DNA of 34,981 nucleotides, from the NCBI GenBank assembly GCA_002728195.1, contig PBWI01000039.1:1-34981 (forward strand), written 5' to 3'. This stretch comes from Chloroflexota bacterium. GTDB taxonomy: Bacteria; Chloroflexota; Dehalococcoidia; Lucifugimonadales; UBA826. The translations under genes and the position numbers were made by a program. Numbering within the stretch: position 1 is the stretch's first letter; the number at the start of each line of letters is the position of its first letter. The notes beneath the pieces were generated by a model that saw only the letters and a program-made list of their open reading frames with translations, had not been told where the DNA came from and did no database searches. Shown here piece by piece: positions 8,819-16,339 of this stretch.

Positions 8819-9472
8819 TTATAAATTGGGTTGAGGAGTGGTTCTAAGGTATTCTTTTATTATCGTGTGACCTTTTGGGAATTTGCCTGGGATTTCTTCT
8901 GTAGCTACTGCAGGTACTACGATACAATCCTGTCCATCTTCCCAGTCAGCTGGAGTAGCGACTTGGTAATTCGCAGTAAGTTGAAGGGAGTCCAAAACCC
9001 GTAGGATTTCGCTAAAATTTCTTCCTGTTGATGCTGGGTAAGAGATGATTAATTTCACCAATTTATCCGGTCCAATAATGAATACTGACCTAACTGTTAA
9101 GGTGTCACTTGCATTCGGGTGTATCATTCCGTACGAGTCAGCTATTTCCTTATTGGGATCTTCAACAAGCGGGAAATCTACATTGGCATTTTGAGTCTCA
9201 TTAACATCCTTTATCCACTCATTGTGTGATTCAAGGGGAGTGAGATCAGCCTTGGTACCAACACTGACTACAAGTACCTTTGCATTTCTTTTGGAGAATT
9301 CAGATTTTAAATTTGCAACCCTTCCTATCTCAGTAGTGCATACTGGGGTAAAATCGGCTGGGTGAGACATAAACACGCCCCATTGATCTCCAAGCCAGTC
9401 ATGGAAATTGATCTCTCCTTGAGTGGTATTTGCTGTGAAATTAGGGGCTTCGTCTCCAATTCGTAGGCTCAT
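8819..9472 (-). CDS. Peroxiredoxin, 1-Cys Prx6 type
   Basis: A 217-residue AhpC/TSA-family peroxidase of Prx6 type. The active-site loop PADFTPVCTTE places the peroxidatic cysteine at C45 and Thr at T42. The long C-terminal domain with YPASTGRNFSEILRVLDS and VATPADWEDGQD is typical of Prx6. A second Cys is present near the end (ECIV-type position DCIV) but not in the usual 2-Cys arrangement. It reduces hydrogen peroxide and organic peroxides. AGGAG precedes the ATG by six bases. An intrinsic terminator abuts this ribosome-binding site upstream (see 9485-9509), so expression probably depends on read-through. It heads the minus-strand run of oxygenases, which can leak peroxide. Confidence 0.92.
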   Translation of the reverse strand: MSLRIGDEAPNFTANTTQGEINFHDWLGDQWGVFMSHPADFTPVCTTEIGRVANLKSEFSKRNAKVLVVSVGTKADLTPLESHNEWIKDVNETQNANVDFPLVEDPNKEIADSYGMIHPNASDTLTVRSVFIIGPDKLVKLIISYPASTGRNFSEILRVLDSLQLTANYQVATPADWEDGQDCIVVPAVATEEIPGKFPKGHTIIKEYLRTTPQPNL

Positions 9473-9484
9473 TTTTTCTCCTAA

Positions 9485-9509
9485 TAAAAAAACCCCGCTT
9501 TTGCGGGGT
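9485..9509 (-). terminator. Intrinsic terminator in the peroxiredoxin leader (attenuator candidate)
   Basis: On the minus strand a 7-bp GC-rich stem (ACCCCGC with GCGGGGT, four-base AAAA loop) is followed at once by seven T residues, a textbook Rho-independent terminator. It ends only a few bases before the AGGAG ribosome-binding site of the peroxiredoxin gene at 8819-9472. No minus-strand coding gene precedes it within about 700 bases, since the gene at 9772-10317 is on the other strand. It therefore most likely ends a short leader RNA rather than an upstream operon. Confidence 0.85.
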
Positions 9510-9512
9510 CTT

Positions 9513-9616
9513 CTACTTGATCAGATGGTCTTTTTTTAGCGAACGATCAGTACCCCGAACCTCGTGGGCGGGTACAACAAGAACAGTTATTTGAGTTTAT
9601 CGATAGTTGCATCTTG
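9513..9616 (-). ncRNA. Structured 5' leader of the peroxiredoxin gene, possible antiterminator or small RNA
   Basis: Read on the minus strand, this leader can fold in two exclusive ways. Hairpin I pairs GUACCC with GGGUAC (9550-9575). Alternatively CGGGGU (9552-9557), the 3' part of that hairpin, pairs with ACCCCG, the 5' arm of the terminator (9504-9509). This is reinforced by an inner helix of UGAUCG (9544-9549) with UGAUCA (9518-9523). Such mutually exclusive pairings are the architecture of a riboswitch or attenuator. I do not recognise a known riboswitch class. It could instead be a free small RNA that ends at the terminator. The 5' end is estimated from the putative promoter. Confidence 0.45.
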
Positions 9617-9622
9617 CCAACC

Positions 9623-9652
9623 ATCCTAAAACACTTTATGCCAAGTTTTCAA
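9623..9652 (-). promoter_or_regulatory. Putative sigma-70 type promoter for the peroxiredoxin leader
   Basis: On the minus strand TTGAAA (9647-9652, five of six to the -35 consensus) is followed after 18 bases by TAGGAT (9623-9628, four of six to the -10 consensus). Transcription would begin near 9616 and give a leader of about 140 bases before the peroxiredoxin ATG. The 299-base interval 9473-9771 holds this promoter, the leader, the terminator and the upstream region of the plus-strand gene at 9772; I see no further gene in it. Confidence 0.4.
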
Positions 9653-9771
9653 GTAGTGAGGGTGGAAATTTCATAGCATAATTTATCTTTTCTTATCATT
9701 GGTAATTGATTTAACATGGTTGAAGTTAAAGGGAATGTTTCCGTCGGCGATTGTTTCAAGAGGTTTTACTA

Positions 9772-10317
9772 ATGACTGTTTCAGCCTTAATAGTACTGGC
9801 TTTGCGGGTAATTCTTCCATTATCAATATTTAGAAATAGGATAACTGGCGCCATTCTGTCTATGGCATTGGACCTACTTGATGTAGTGATAGTAGATGCT
9901 TTGCAAGTAGCTTTAGGTGAGGCTCCGGTTGGCTTTGGGGAAAATTACCAAATGTTCGACAAGTGGCTAGATATGTATTACTTGTCAATAGAAGCGGTAG
10001 TTTGCTTGGGTTGGCCAAACCGGTTAGCGAAGTTCGCCGCTATTGTTCTTTTTGTATTCCGCTTGGCAGGTATCTCCGCTTTTGAAATAACAGGAGAAGA
10101 GTATAGGAAGCTTATTTTCTTTTTCCCTAACCTTTTTGAGAATTTTTTCCTGTATTACATAATCTGTGATAGATTCGCGCCTCGACTTATCCCAACAAGA
10201 ATAAAATCACTCTTGTTCGTTTTATTGCTTCTATATGTGCCGAAATTTGCTCAAGAATATGTTTTGCATTTTGCAGAAATTAAGCCGTGGCAATGGGTTA
10301 GGGCCAAGGTCCTTTAG
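9772..10317 (+). CDS. Polytopic membrane protein of unknown function
   Basis: A 181-residue protein with five or six predicted membrane segments, among them SALIVLALRVILPLSIF, AAIVLFVFRLAGISAF and SLLFVLLLLYVPKF. I do not recognise a named family. Striking are acidic and aromatic residues inside or beside membrane segments: ALDLLDVVIVDAL, FDKWLDMYYLSIEA, FEITGEEYRK and FPNLFENFFLYY. Such buried polar motifs usually mark an active site or a transport path. The frame is open to a TTG at 9751, but the ATG at 9772 is chosen because AAGAGG lies eight bases before it. It is a lone plus-strand gene between two minus-strand operons and converges on the monooxygenase at 10334 with 16 bases between them. 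Confidence 0.75.
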   Translation: MTVSALIVLALRVILPLSIFRNRITGAILSMALDLLDVVIVDALQVALGEAPVGFGENYQMFDKWLDMYYLSIEAVVCLGWPNRLAKFAAIVLFVFRLAGISAFEITGEEYRKLIFFFPNLFENFFLYYIICDRFAPRLIPTRIKSLLFVLLLLYVPKFAQEYVLHFAEIKPWQWVRAKVL

Positions 10318-10333
10318 TTAGTGTTCGTCGAGG

Positions 10334-11530
10334 TTAAGAATTTGATTTCTCTCCCTCTAAACCCTCGGTTTCCATTACTTTGGCTGCACTTTCATGTTGA
10401 GCAACATTATTTAACCTAGCGTCTGTAGCTCTTGCCCAGGTTTCTCTATTATTCACTACAAATTCTATAGAATCTCGGTAATCTACCAGCATTGAGTTTA
10501 TTTCTGGTACTACATATCTTGCGACCAAATCCCAACTTTTCTTGGTATTTTCTCTGTTGGCCCAGTCGTGAGCAAATCCAATAACGGCACCAAAACCACC
10601 TGTAACATCAATCATTTCCTGTATTTTCTTTATCAAATCGTCAGGAGTACCGATAACAGCATTGCCTACACCCGAAAAAGCCGTGGCATCCACAGCTTCA
10701 TCAGCTGTTTTAAAAATTTGACCGTCGTCAGGTCGTAACGCTCTAGTGGTGTATTCGTTGTTATGTATTAACAGCCCATCCTTAGCTTCTTCTCGTGCTT
10801 GATCTCGAGTTTCGGCGATGTGCCAACTCATTAGTACACGCCAATTTTCTCTGCTTATTCGGGTTCTATGCTTGTAGGCCGATTCTTCTGCAAATTCCCA
10901 TTGCCTTGCAAGCGATTTAAGGCCCTGTGAAGCCATTCCTCCAATTGATATCACGCCAGTTTCATATTTTCCTGACAATGTCATACCAGAAGGAGTAAAA
11001 GTTGAAGCGACAACGAATTCCATGTCTTTTTGCAGTGGTCTGAGTTGTAATTTAGCATCCCTCAGCTTAAACCATTCGGATTCGTATGAAAATCTTTCGC
11101 CCGAAAAAAGTCTTTTAATTATTCCAATTGATTCGTCTTGCCTTGAACGCAAATGCATTGGATCTAATCCCAATGTGTGTGCATCAGATGGAAGTGCTCC
11201 TGGGCCAGAGCCAAATATAACTCTTCCTCTTGATTGATAATCCAGTTGCACCAGTCTTTGGGCAACCATGAAAGGGTGATGATAGGGAAGTGAAATGACC
11301 CCGGTTCCCAGTTTGATTCTTTGAGTACGTTCTGCTGCTGCAGCTAAAAATAATTCTGGTGAGGCTATGACTTCCCAACCAGTCGAGTGGTGCTCACCAC
11401 ACCAAAATTCGTCAAACCCTAGATTGTCGAGGTGTTGAACAAAACTCAGATCACTTTGGAGTTGGAGCATTGGGTTTTCCCCTATTGGGTGATGTGGGGC
11501 CAAGAAGGCACCAAAGCGCATGTTGGTCAA
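10334..11530 (-). CDS. Luciferase-like (LLM) flavin-dependent monooxygenase, limonene-1,2-monooxygenase-like
   Basis: A luciferase-fold protein of about 398 residues. MRFGAFLAPHHPIGENP, DEFWCGEHHSTGWE, GTGVISLPYHHP and GSGPGALPSDAHTLG are the pattern of the limonene 1,2-monooxygenase-like branch, which uses FMNH2 or FADH2 and oxygen. The start is uncertain. The frame extends to a TTG at 11557 that overlaps the aldolase stop as TTGA; GGGAG lies six bases before a TTG at 11530, chosen here; an ATG at 11521 begins the family-conserved sequence. It is the last gene of the five-gene operon 10334-16207 and probably oxidises the substrate or an intermediate of that pathway. Confidence 0.85.
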   Translation of the reverse strand: MTNMRFGAFLAPHHPIGENPMLQLQSDLSFVQHLDNLGFDEFWCGEHHSTGWEVIASPELFLAAAAERTQRIKLGTGVISLPYHHPFMVAQRLVQLDYQSRGRVIFGSGPGALPSDAHTLGLDPMHLRSRQDESIGIIKRLFSGERFSYESEWFKLRDAKLQLRPLQKDMEFVVASTFTPSGMTLSGKYETGVISIGGMASQGLKSLARQWEFAEESAYKHRTRISRENWRVLMSWHIAETRDQAREEAKDGLLIHNNEYTTRALRPDDGQIFKTADEAVDATAFSGVGNAVIGTPDDLIKKIQEMIDVTGGFGAVIGFAHDWANRENTKKSWDLVARYVVPEINSMLVDYRDSIEFVVNNRETWARATDARLNNVAQHESAAKVMETEGLEGEKSNS

Positions 11531-11553
11531 GTTATACTCCCGTTTTCCGACAA

Positions 11554-12318
11554 TCAAGATTCTGCTGCCGTTGCTTTCCTTTTTAGGTCTTTTAGCCCTG
11601 CCTGTATGTATCCTTGGAAGCTACATAAAAACATTCTGCCACCTGCCAAGACCCAGCGTTCTATATTGTTGTCTCCTGCGGTAGATCCTGTAGCGAATCC
11701 TGCTGAGGCAATTTTTTTCATCGAGTTTTCGATGGTTTTTTCGACGTCAGGATGACTTGGCTTACCAAGATACTCTGGTCCCATGCTTTGAGAAAGATCA
11801 CCTGGGACCACCATGAAACAGTCTACTCCATCTACCGTTAATATTTCATCGAGGTTTTCAACTGCCACAACATCTTCTATCAAAGCCAAAAGCATTACTT
11901 CCTCATTAGCTTTGGTTATATAATTGGGAACCCCCAATCCTTGCCGGGAAGAAAACATTCCCCTATTACCTTCAGGGGTATATTTCCCGCCTTGTACTAA
12001 CCTCTCAGCTTCTTCCTTCGTATTTACATGTGGCACTAAAACAGCTTGAGCTCCCCTGTCCAATGCTCTTCCTACCAACCAAGGATCGTTGTTGTTTACT
12101 CTTACCAGTGAGGTCATACCCCATAGATCACATGCCCTAGAAATATCGCTTATTTGAGACCAAGTTGCTTCCCCGTGCTCCATTTCTATCCAAATTACAT
12201 CCACTGATCCTGTTGATCCTAGAAAATCAATCATATCTGTATCGGTGCATGACACAGCAATGACGGTTTCTCCATTCTTTAATTTTTGCTTCGCTCTATT
12301 TTTTCTTAATTCGGGCAT
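11554..12318 (-). CDS. HpcH/HpaI-family aldolase (second copy)
   Basis: A 254-residue metal-dependent pyruvate aldolase-type TIM barrel. Visible motifs are WIEMEHGEATW with the catalytic His, LVRVNNND with the substrate Arg, ALIEDVVAVENLDEIL with the metal Glu, and VVPGDLSQSMG with the metal Asp. The Gln that precedes the metal Glu in HpaI, and in the paralogue at 2465-3190, is Leu here. The two copies are clearly distinct in sequence. AAGGAG lies twelve bases before the ATG. The gene follows the CoA transferase by 38 bases and its stop touches the next gene. It likely performs a retro-aldol step releasing pyruvate or a related keto acid in the operon's pathway (inference). Confidence 0.87.
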   Translation of the reverse strand: MPELRKNRAKQKLKNGETVIAVSCTDTDMIDFLGSTGSVDVIWIEMEHGEATWSQISDISRACDLWGMTSLVRVNNNDPWLVGRALDRGAQAVLVPHVNTKEEAERLVQGGKYTPEGNRGMFSSRQGLGVPNYITKANEEVMLLALIEDVVAVENLDEILTVDGVDCFMVVPGDLSQSMGPEYLGKPSHPDVEKTIENSMKKIASAGFATGSTAGDNNIERWVLAGGRMFLCSFQGYIQAGLKDLKRKATAAES

Positions 12319-12356
12319 GGTATTTATGATCTCCTTACCTTGTTGGTTACACGGTG

Positions 12357-13568
12357 CTAGATAGCTTCAATGTCACGTAGGTTTTTAATTTGGGACTCGC
12401 TGTATCCGAGAGATATCAGAACCTCATCGTTGTGCTCTCCTAATTCTGGTGCGAACCCTGGGTTGCTTGGGGTTTCAGAAAAATTCCATGGAGAGCCATG
12501 GATCTTGATTTTATCCCCTATTTTTGGATGGAAAATTTCCTTGACGTATCCGTTTGCAACAACATTTGGATCATTCGAAGCTTCCAACATAGTATTAACC
12601 GGGGCAGCGACCATGTCTGCTTCACGTAAAATGGATACCCAGTGCTCTCGAGTATCAGTTGAAAAAAGGTTTGCCAAAGTGGATAAGATCTCATTCTTCT
12701 TGTCCTCGGAGTCAAAGGCCAAACCTAAGTCAAGGAGCCCTTTGTCTTCCATGGATTTGTGGAATCCAAGTATTTCAAGAGCAGGTATCCAGTGGCGAGC
12801 ATCTAGCTGTATAGCCAGAGGTTTGCCGTTACTGTCATTGAAGCATGCGGCAATTCCTGCCCGATTTCGGCTACCGTTAATTCTTGCACCCGTTATAGGT
12901 GCTTGGTTTTTCCACATAGTTGTTGCCATAGTCCAGCCCATGAGTCGAAATGCACTACCAACCAAAGAGGTGTCCACTTTTTGGCCTTGCCCAGTTTCTT
13001 TGGCATGAATTAATGCTGCTAGAACACCACCAAAGGTAAGTATCGCTGTAGTTTCATCTGCAACTGAGGCCACACCAGTCCGCATAGGTTGTCCAGGTAT
13101 AGAAAAAGCTTCAGTAACCCCAGATAAGGCCTGTCCAACGGCGTCGGTCCCGGGCAAGTTTGCATCGGGCCCTTCCAAGCCGTAAGCTGACACAGATGCG
13201 TAAACTAGTCGTGGGTTAATTTTTCTTAATTGCTCGTATCCGAAACCATTTCTTTCAGCTGCACCAGGCCGAAAATTTTGTCCAAAAACATCTGCACTTT
13301 CAATTAACTCATACAGAATCTTTTTGCCCTCCTCTGATTTTAGATTCAAAGTTATGCTTTTTACACCTCTGTTATTGGTTTCAAAAAAAGAGCTAACTCC
13401 GTTTTTAATTTCACCTGAACGCCTTGACCCATCTCCAGTTCCAGGAACTTCTATTTTGATAACTTCAGCTCCTAGATCGGCCATTAGCATATAAGGAACT
13501 GTTCCGGCCTGAGCGGTTGAACAAGTTACTACTCGTATTCCTGATAATGCTCCTACTTTATTACTCAT
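12357..13568 (-). CDS. CaiB/BaiF family (class III) CoA transferase
   Basis: A 403-residue class III CoA transferase. The N terminus has the family pattern LSGIRVV, then ADLGAEVIKIEVPGTGD (about residues 30-46), NRGVKSITLNLKSEEGK, and the catalytic Asp in LPGTDAVGQALSG (D142). These enzymes move CoA between carboxylic acids such as oxalate, formate, carnitine or succinate derivatives. GGAGG precedes the ATG by eight or nine bases. It lies between the enolase-family gene (34 bases) and the aldolase (38 bases), and probably activates an acid intermediate as its CoA thioester. Donor and acceptor cannot be told from sequence. Confidence 0.9.
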   Translation of the reverse strand: MSNKVGALSGIRVVTCSTAQAGTVPYMLMADLGAEVIKIEVPGTGDGSRRSGEIKNGVSSFFETNNRGVKSITLNLKSEEGKKILYELIESADVFGQNFRPGAAERNGFGYEQLRKINPRLVYASVSAYGLEGPDANLPGTDAVGQALSGVTEAFSIPGQPMRTGVASVADETTAILTFGGVLAALIHAKETGQGQKVDTSLVGSAFRLMGWTMATTMWKNQAPITGARINGSRNRAGIAACFNDSNGKPLAIQLDARHWIPALEILGFHKSMEDKGLLDLGLAFDSEDKKNEILSTLANLFSTDTREHWVSILREADMVAAPVNTMLEASNDPNVVANGYVKEIFHPKIGDKIKIHGSPWNFSETPSNPGFAPELGEHNDEVLISLGYSESQIKNLRDIEAI

Positions 13569-13602
13569 TAGGGTTACCTCCAGCGTTCCACGTTGTTCTT
13601 AT

Positions 13603-14775
13603 CTAATTTGTTATTGTTTCAGTTTCAGTTTTGTGTGTATTAATCCATTCCCAGTTCAAATCCACTCCAATACCGTGCCCTTGAGGAGCATAAACGTTTC
13701 CCTCTTTATCTATAGCATCTAGGTCATCACTATAATTCAAATATACAGGTGCCTTAGTGGAAACCACATTTGGGTGTACTAAACCGAGTTCGTAAAAATT
13801 CGTATTTCTTATGGACGACATTACATGTCTATGTACTGGCCCAGGTCCGTGAAGTTCCATGTCCAGGCCGAAACCTTCTGAGGCATGGGCAATTTTCATG
13901 GCTCCGGTAACTCCTCCATCTTCATGAGCTCCACATCTAACATAATCTGTACCATCTGCGATTATGAAATCAACATGTTGTTCAAGAAGCCGAATATGCT
14001 CTGTTTGAAGCAAAGGCGTTTTTACTAACTGTCTGAGTTTCCTATGCGCAAACTGTGAGACACCGTTGTCTTGGAATGGATCCTCCCACCAAAAAAATCC
14101 AGCCTCATCGCAAGCTTTTCCGAGTTTTAGAGCGTCGCCAAAATTCTTTATTTCACAAGCTGGATCAATCAATAGGTCTAATTTGCTGCCTAGTTTATTT
14201 CCTAAATTTAGGACGTTTTCTATTTCCCGTTCGATGTTTGTGCGAGCTTCTCCCCATCCATGTACCTTGAAGGCCTTGTACCCCATATGTAAGCATTCTT
14301 GAGCAAAGTTTTCGAAGTCTTCTGGGGTAGTTAGCCCGCCATTTTCATCTCCGTGTAGAGTAGACGCATAGGCTTTTAGTGGTTTTAATTCCCCCCCCAA
14401 TAGACGGAACAATGGTTCTTCATAAAATTTTCCTGCGATGTCCCAAAGGCAAATATCAATTACTCCCATACCTAACATTGCTAAGTGGCGAGAGCCTCTT
14501 TTCAAGTCATTATAAATTGATTCCCTAGCTAGGGAATCTTTACCAATCAAGTATGGAGCTAAGATCTTTATTTCGGCTAGCGCTATGCTGTTAACGTCAG
14601 GATATTCGCCAATCAACCCAAGGTCAGTGTGAATTCTTAGCAAAGAACTAGATTGTTTGGCATTTCCGCCTGGTTCGTAAACCATATTGAAAGTGTTGTA
14701 GTCTCTACCCAAATCAGTTAATGAATGTGAGTAGTGAATGGCTTCTATTTTGGTTATTATTGGCGAATCTTTCAT
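13603..14775 (-). CDS. Enolase-superfamily (mandelate racemase-like) dehydratase
   Basis: A 390-residue enolase-superfamily protein with capping domain and barrel. Predicted metal ligands are D204 (LLIDP), E231 (WWEDPF) and E259 (LQTEHI), all intact. The second-strand dyad, KxK in mandelate racemase, reads K170-V-H172 (AFKVHGW), and MELHGPG supplies a possible catalytic His (H309). These enzymes abstract the proton alpha to a carboxylate, leading to dehydration, racemisation or cycloisomerisation, most often dehydration of sugar acids to 2-keto-3-deoxy acids. That product type would suit the aldolase two genes downstream. The Lys to His change in the dyad may alter stereochemistry or substrate. 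It lies 40 bases after the amidase. Confidence 0.85.
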   Translation of the reverse strand: MKDSPIITKIEAIHYSHSLTDLGRDYNTFNMVYEPGGNAKQSSSLLRIHTDLGLIGEYPDVNSIALAEIKILAPYLIGKDSLARESIYNDLKRGSRHLAMLGMGVIDICLWDIAGKFYEEPLFRLLGGELKPLKAYASTLHGDENGGLTTPEDFENFAQECLHMGYKAFKVHGWGEARTNIEREIENVLNLGNKLGSKLDLLIDPACEIKNFGDALKLGKACDEAGFFWWEDPFQDNGVSQFAHRKLRQLVKTPLLQTEHIRLLEQHVDFIIADGTDYVRCGAHEDGGVTGAMKIAHASEGFGLDMELHGPGPVHRHVMSSIRNTNFYELGLVHPNVVSTKAPVYLNYSDDLDAIDKEGNVYAPQGHGIGVDLNWEWINTHKTETETITN

Positions 14776-14815
14776 TACTTGACCATCCTATAATTAGTGG
14801 TTACGCGGTAGTGGT

Positions 14816-16207
14816 TTATATTTCAGGTTTTTTCCATCCACCCGACATTTGCTCTAGTACAAGAGCTATTGCTAGCGAGATATCCTCTCTCCAAGGTTTG
14901 GAGATTATTTGTACACCAATCGGTAAATTATCTTCCGTGTTCCCGTATCTGACTACTGTGCCTGGCCATCCCGTAAGGTTGTATGCGCTTGTGTACGCAA
15001 AAGCATCTTTATTTTTGCCGTTGAAAGTTTCCCCATGGTTGCACGCAGCAAAAGGAGCAGTAGGAGTGATTATTGCGTCATATTTTTTTATAAATGTCAG
15101 CATTTCACTACGGTATTGATCCAACCTTTCAAGGTTAGCTGTGTAGTCTGACGTTGGTACAGGCTCCGCACTATCTATTCGTTTTTTTAGGAAAGGAGAG
15201 ATTTCCTTAGTACCGGCATTTTCCATCAACCTTTTCACCCATGCCCTGCCGTCACCGCCGTTTAACCCATTAGTTATATCAGGGACCATTTGCAATGCAA
15301 GTGGTCGGTCTTCTTCAACTTGGCAACCGCTGGCTGCAAGATCTTTTGCCGCCTGTTCAACGGTATCCTGGATGGCTTGAGAGGGTTTGTGGATCCCGTT
15401 ATCGGTATAGAAAGCTATTTTTAAATTAGATACATTGACTGAACGCGGGTCTTCTAAAGGGATTTGAATGATCGCTGGATCAATCCAATCAGGCCCACAA
15501 AGAATCGGCAGGGTCAGTATCAGGTCTTCTACGTGACGAGCCATTGGCCCATTTTGAGTTAGAGAGTCAACAGATCCCATAGTGTGGTTTACTATATGCC
15601 CGGTTCTCGGGATTCTTCCGCTGTTAGGTTTGATACCTGTTATTCCACAAAAGTGTGCAGGCATCCTTATACTTCCCCCAGTGTCGCTGCCTATGTCCAG
15701 CGGTGAACCTCCTGAAGCGATAATGGCAGCAGCTCCGCCGCTTGAGCCTCCAGGAATTCTATCTCTGTTATAAGGGTTGTTGGTTCGACCATAGACCAGG
15801 TTGTCTGTTTCTCCAGCTAAAGTAAATTCCGGTGTGTTTGTTTTACCCAGCAGTATGGCTCCGGCAGCTCGTAATCTAGCCGTGACCGTCGAATCTTTGT
15901 CTGGTATGTGATGTGCTCGGCCTTTCGTTCCTCCTGTAGATATAACACCTTCTGTATCCAATGAATCTTTCAGAGTCATCGGTACTCCGTGTAACGGGCC
16001 AATGAATTCTTTTTTGGAAATTTTATCGTCTGCTATCTTTGCTTCAGTAAGTGCTCTGTTAGCACACATTTGTACAACGGCATTAAGCATTGGGTTTACT
16101 GAATCGATCCGTTCTAAATGCATCTTGGTGATTTCAAGACATGAAACATTTTTCTGTCTAATTTCTGATGCTATTTGGCTTGCTGACATATAGATTAAGT
16201 CGTTCAA
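14816..16207 (-). CDS. Amidase signature family hydrolase
   Basis: A 463-residue amidase signature enzyme. The Ser-cisSer-Lys triad is complete: K80 (MTLKDS), cis-S156 (GGSSGGAAA) and nucleophile S179 (DTGGSIRMPA). It hydrolyses amides to carboxylate and ammonia or amine, and some relatives cleave esters or carbamates. The frame stays open to a TTG at 16279. The TTG at 16207 is chosen because AAGGAG lies seven bases before it and the protein then begins near the family's usual SASQIASEIRQ helix. It is the first gene of the operon ending at 10334, suggesting an amide or amine-linked starting substrate, with the enolase-type, CoA-transferase and aldolase steps following (inference). Confidence 0.9.
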   Translation of the reverse strand: MNDLIYMSASQIASEIRQKNVSCLEITKMHLERIDSVNPMLNAVVQMCANRALTEAKIADDKISKKEFIGPLHGVPMTLKDSLDTEGVISTGGTKGRAHHIPDKDSTVTARLRAAGAILLGKTNTPEFTLAGETDNLVYGRTNNPYNRDRIPGGSSGGAAAIIASGGSPLDIGSDTGGSIRMPAHFCGITGIKPNSGRIPRTGHIVNHTMGSVDSLTQNGPMARHVEDLILTLPILCGPDWIDPAIIQIPLEDPRSVNVSNLKIAFYTDNGIHKPSQAIQDTVEQAAKDLAASGCQVEEDRPLALQMVPDITNGLNGGDGRAWVKRLMENAGTKEISPFLKKRIDSAEPVPTSDYTANLERLDQYRSEMLTFIKKYDAIITPTAPFAACNHGETFNGKNKDAFAYTSAYNLTGWPGTVVRYGNTEDNLPIGVQIISKPWREDISLAIALVLEQMSGGWKKPEI

Positions 16208-16339
16208 GGTACTTCTCCTTACTTCACTATTCCGAATAATATCACTAGCACCGTATGAATCTTTGAAAGAAGTTTGCAAACAAGTTATTCCAGCAGTGTT
16301 ATATTTGACCCATTTTCAAACTGGCTATTTGTGAAGTTA

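Noticed and set aside
12370-13008. Long open frame (212 codons) on the plus strand
   Set aside because: It lies wholly antisense to the CoA transferase gene, which has clear family motifs; the frame has no recognisable domain.
16208-16339. N-terminal extensions of the amidase and MFS genes that would overlap each other
   Set aside because: Both come from upstream TTG codons without ribosome-binding sites; the shorter forms fit the families and leave a normal divergent promoter region.
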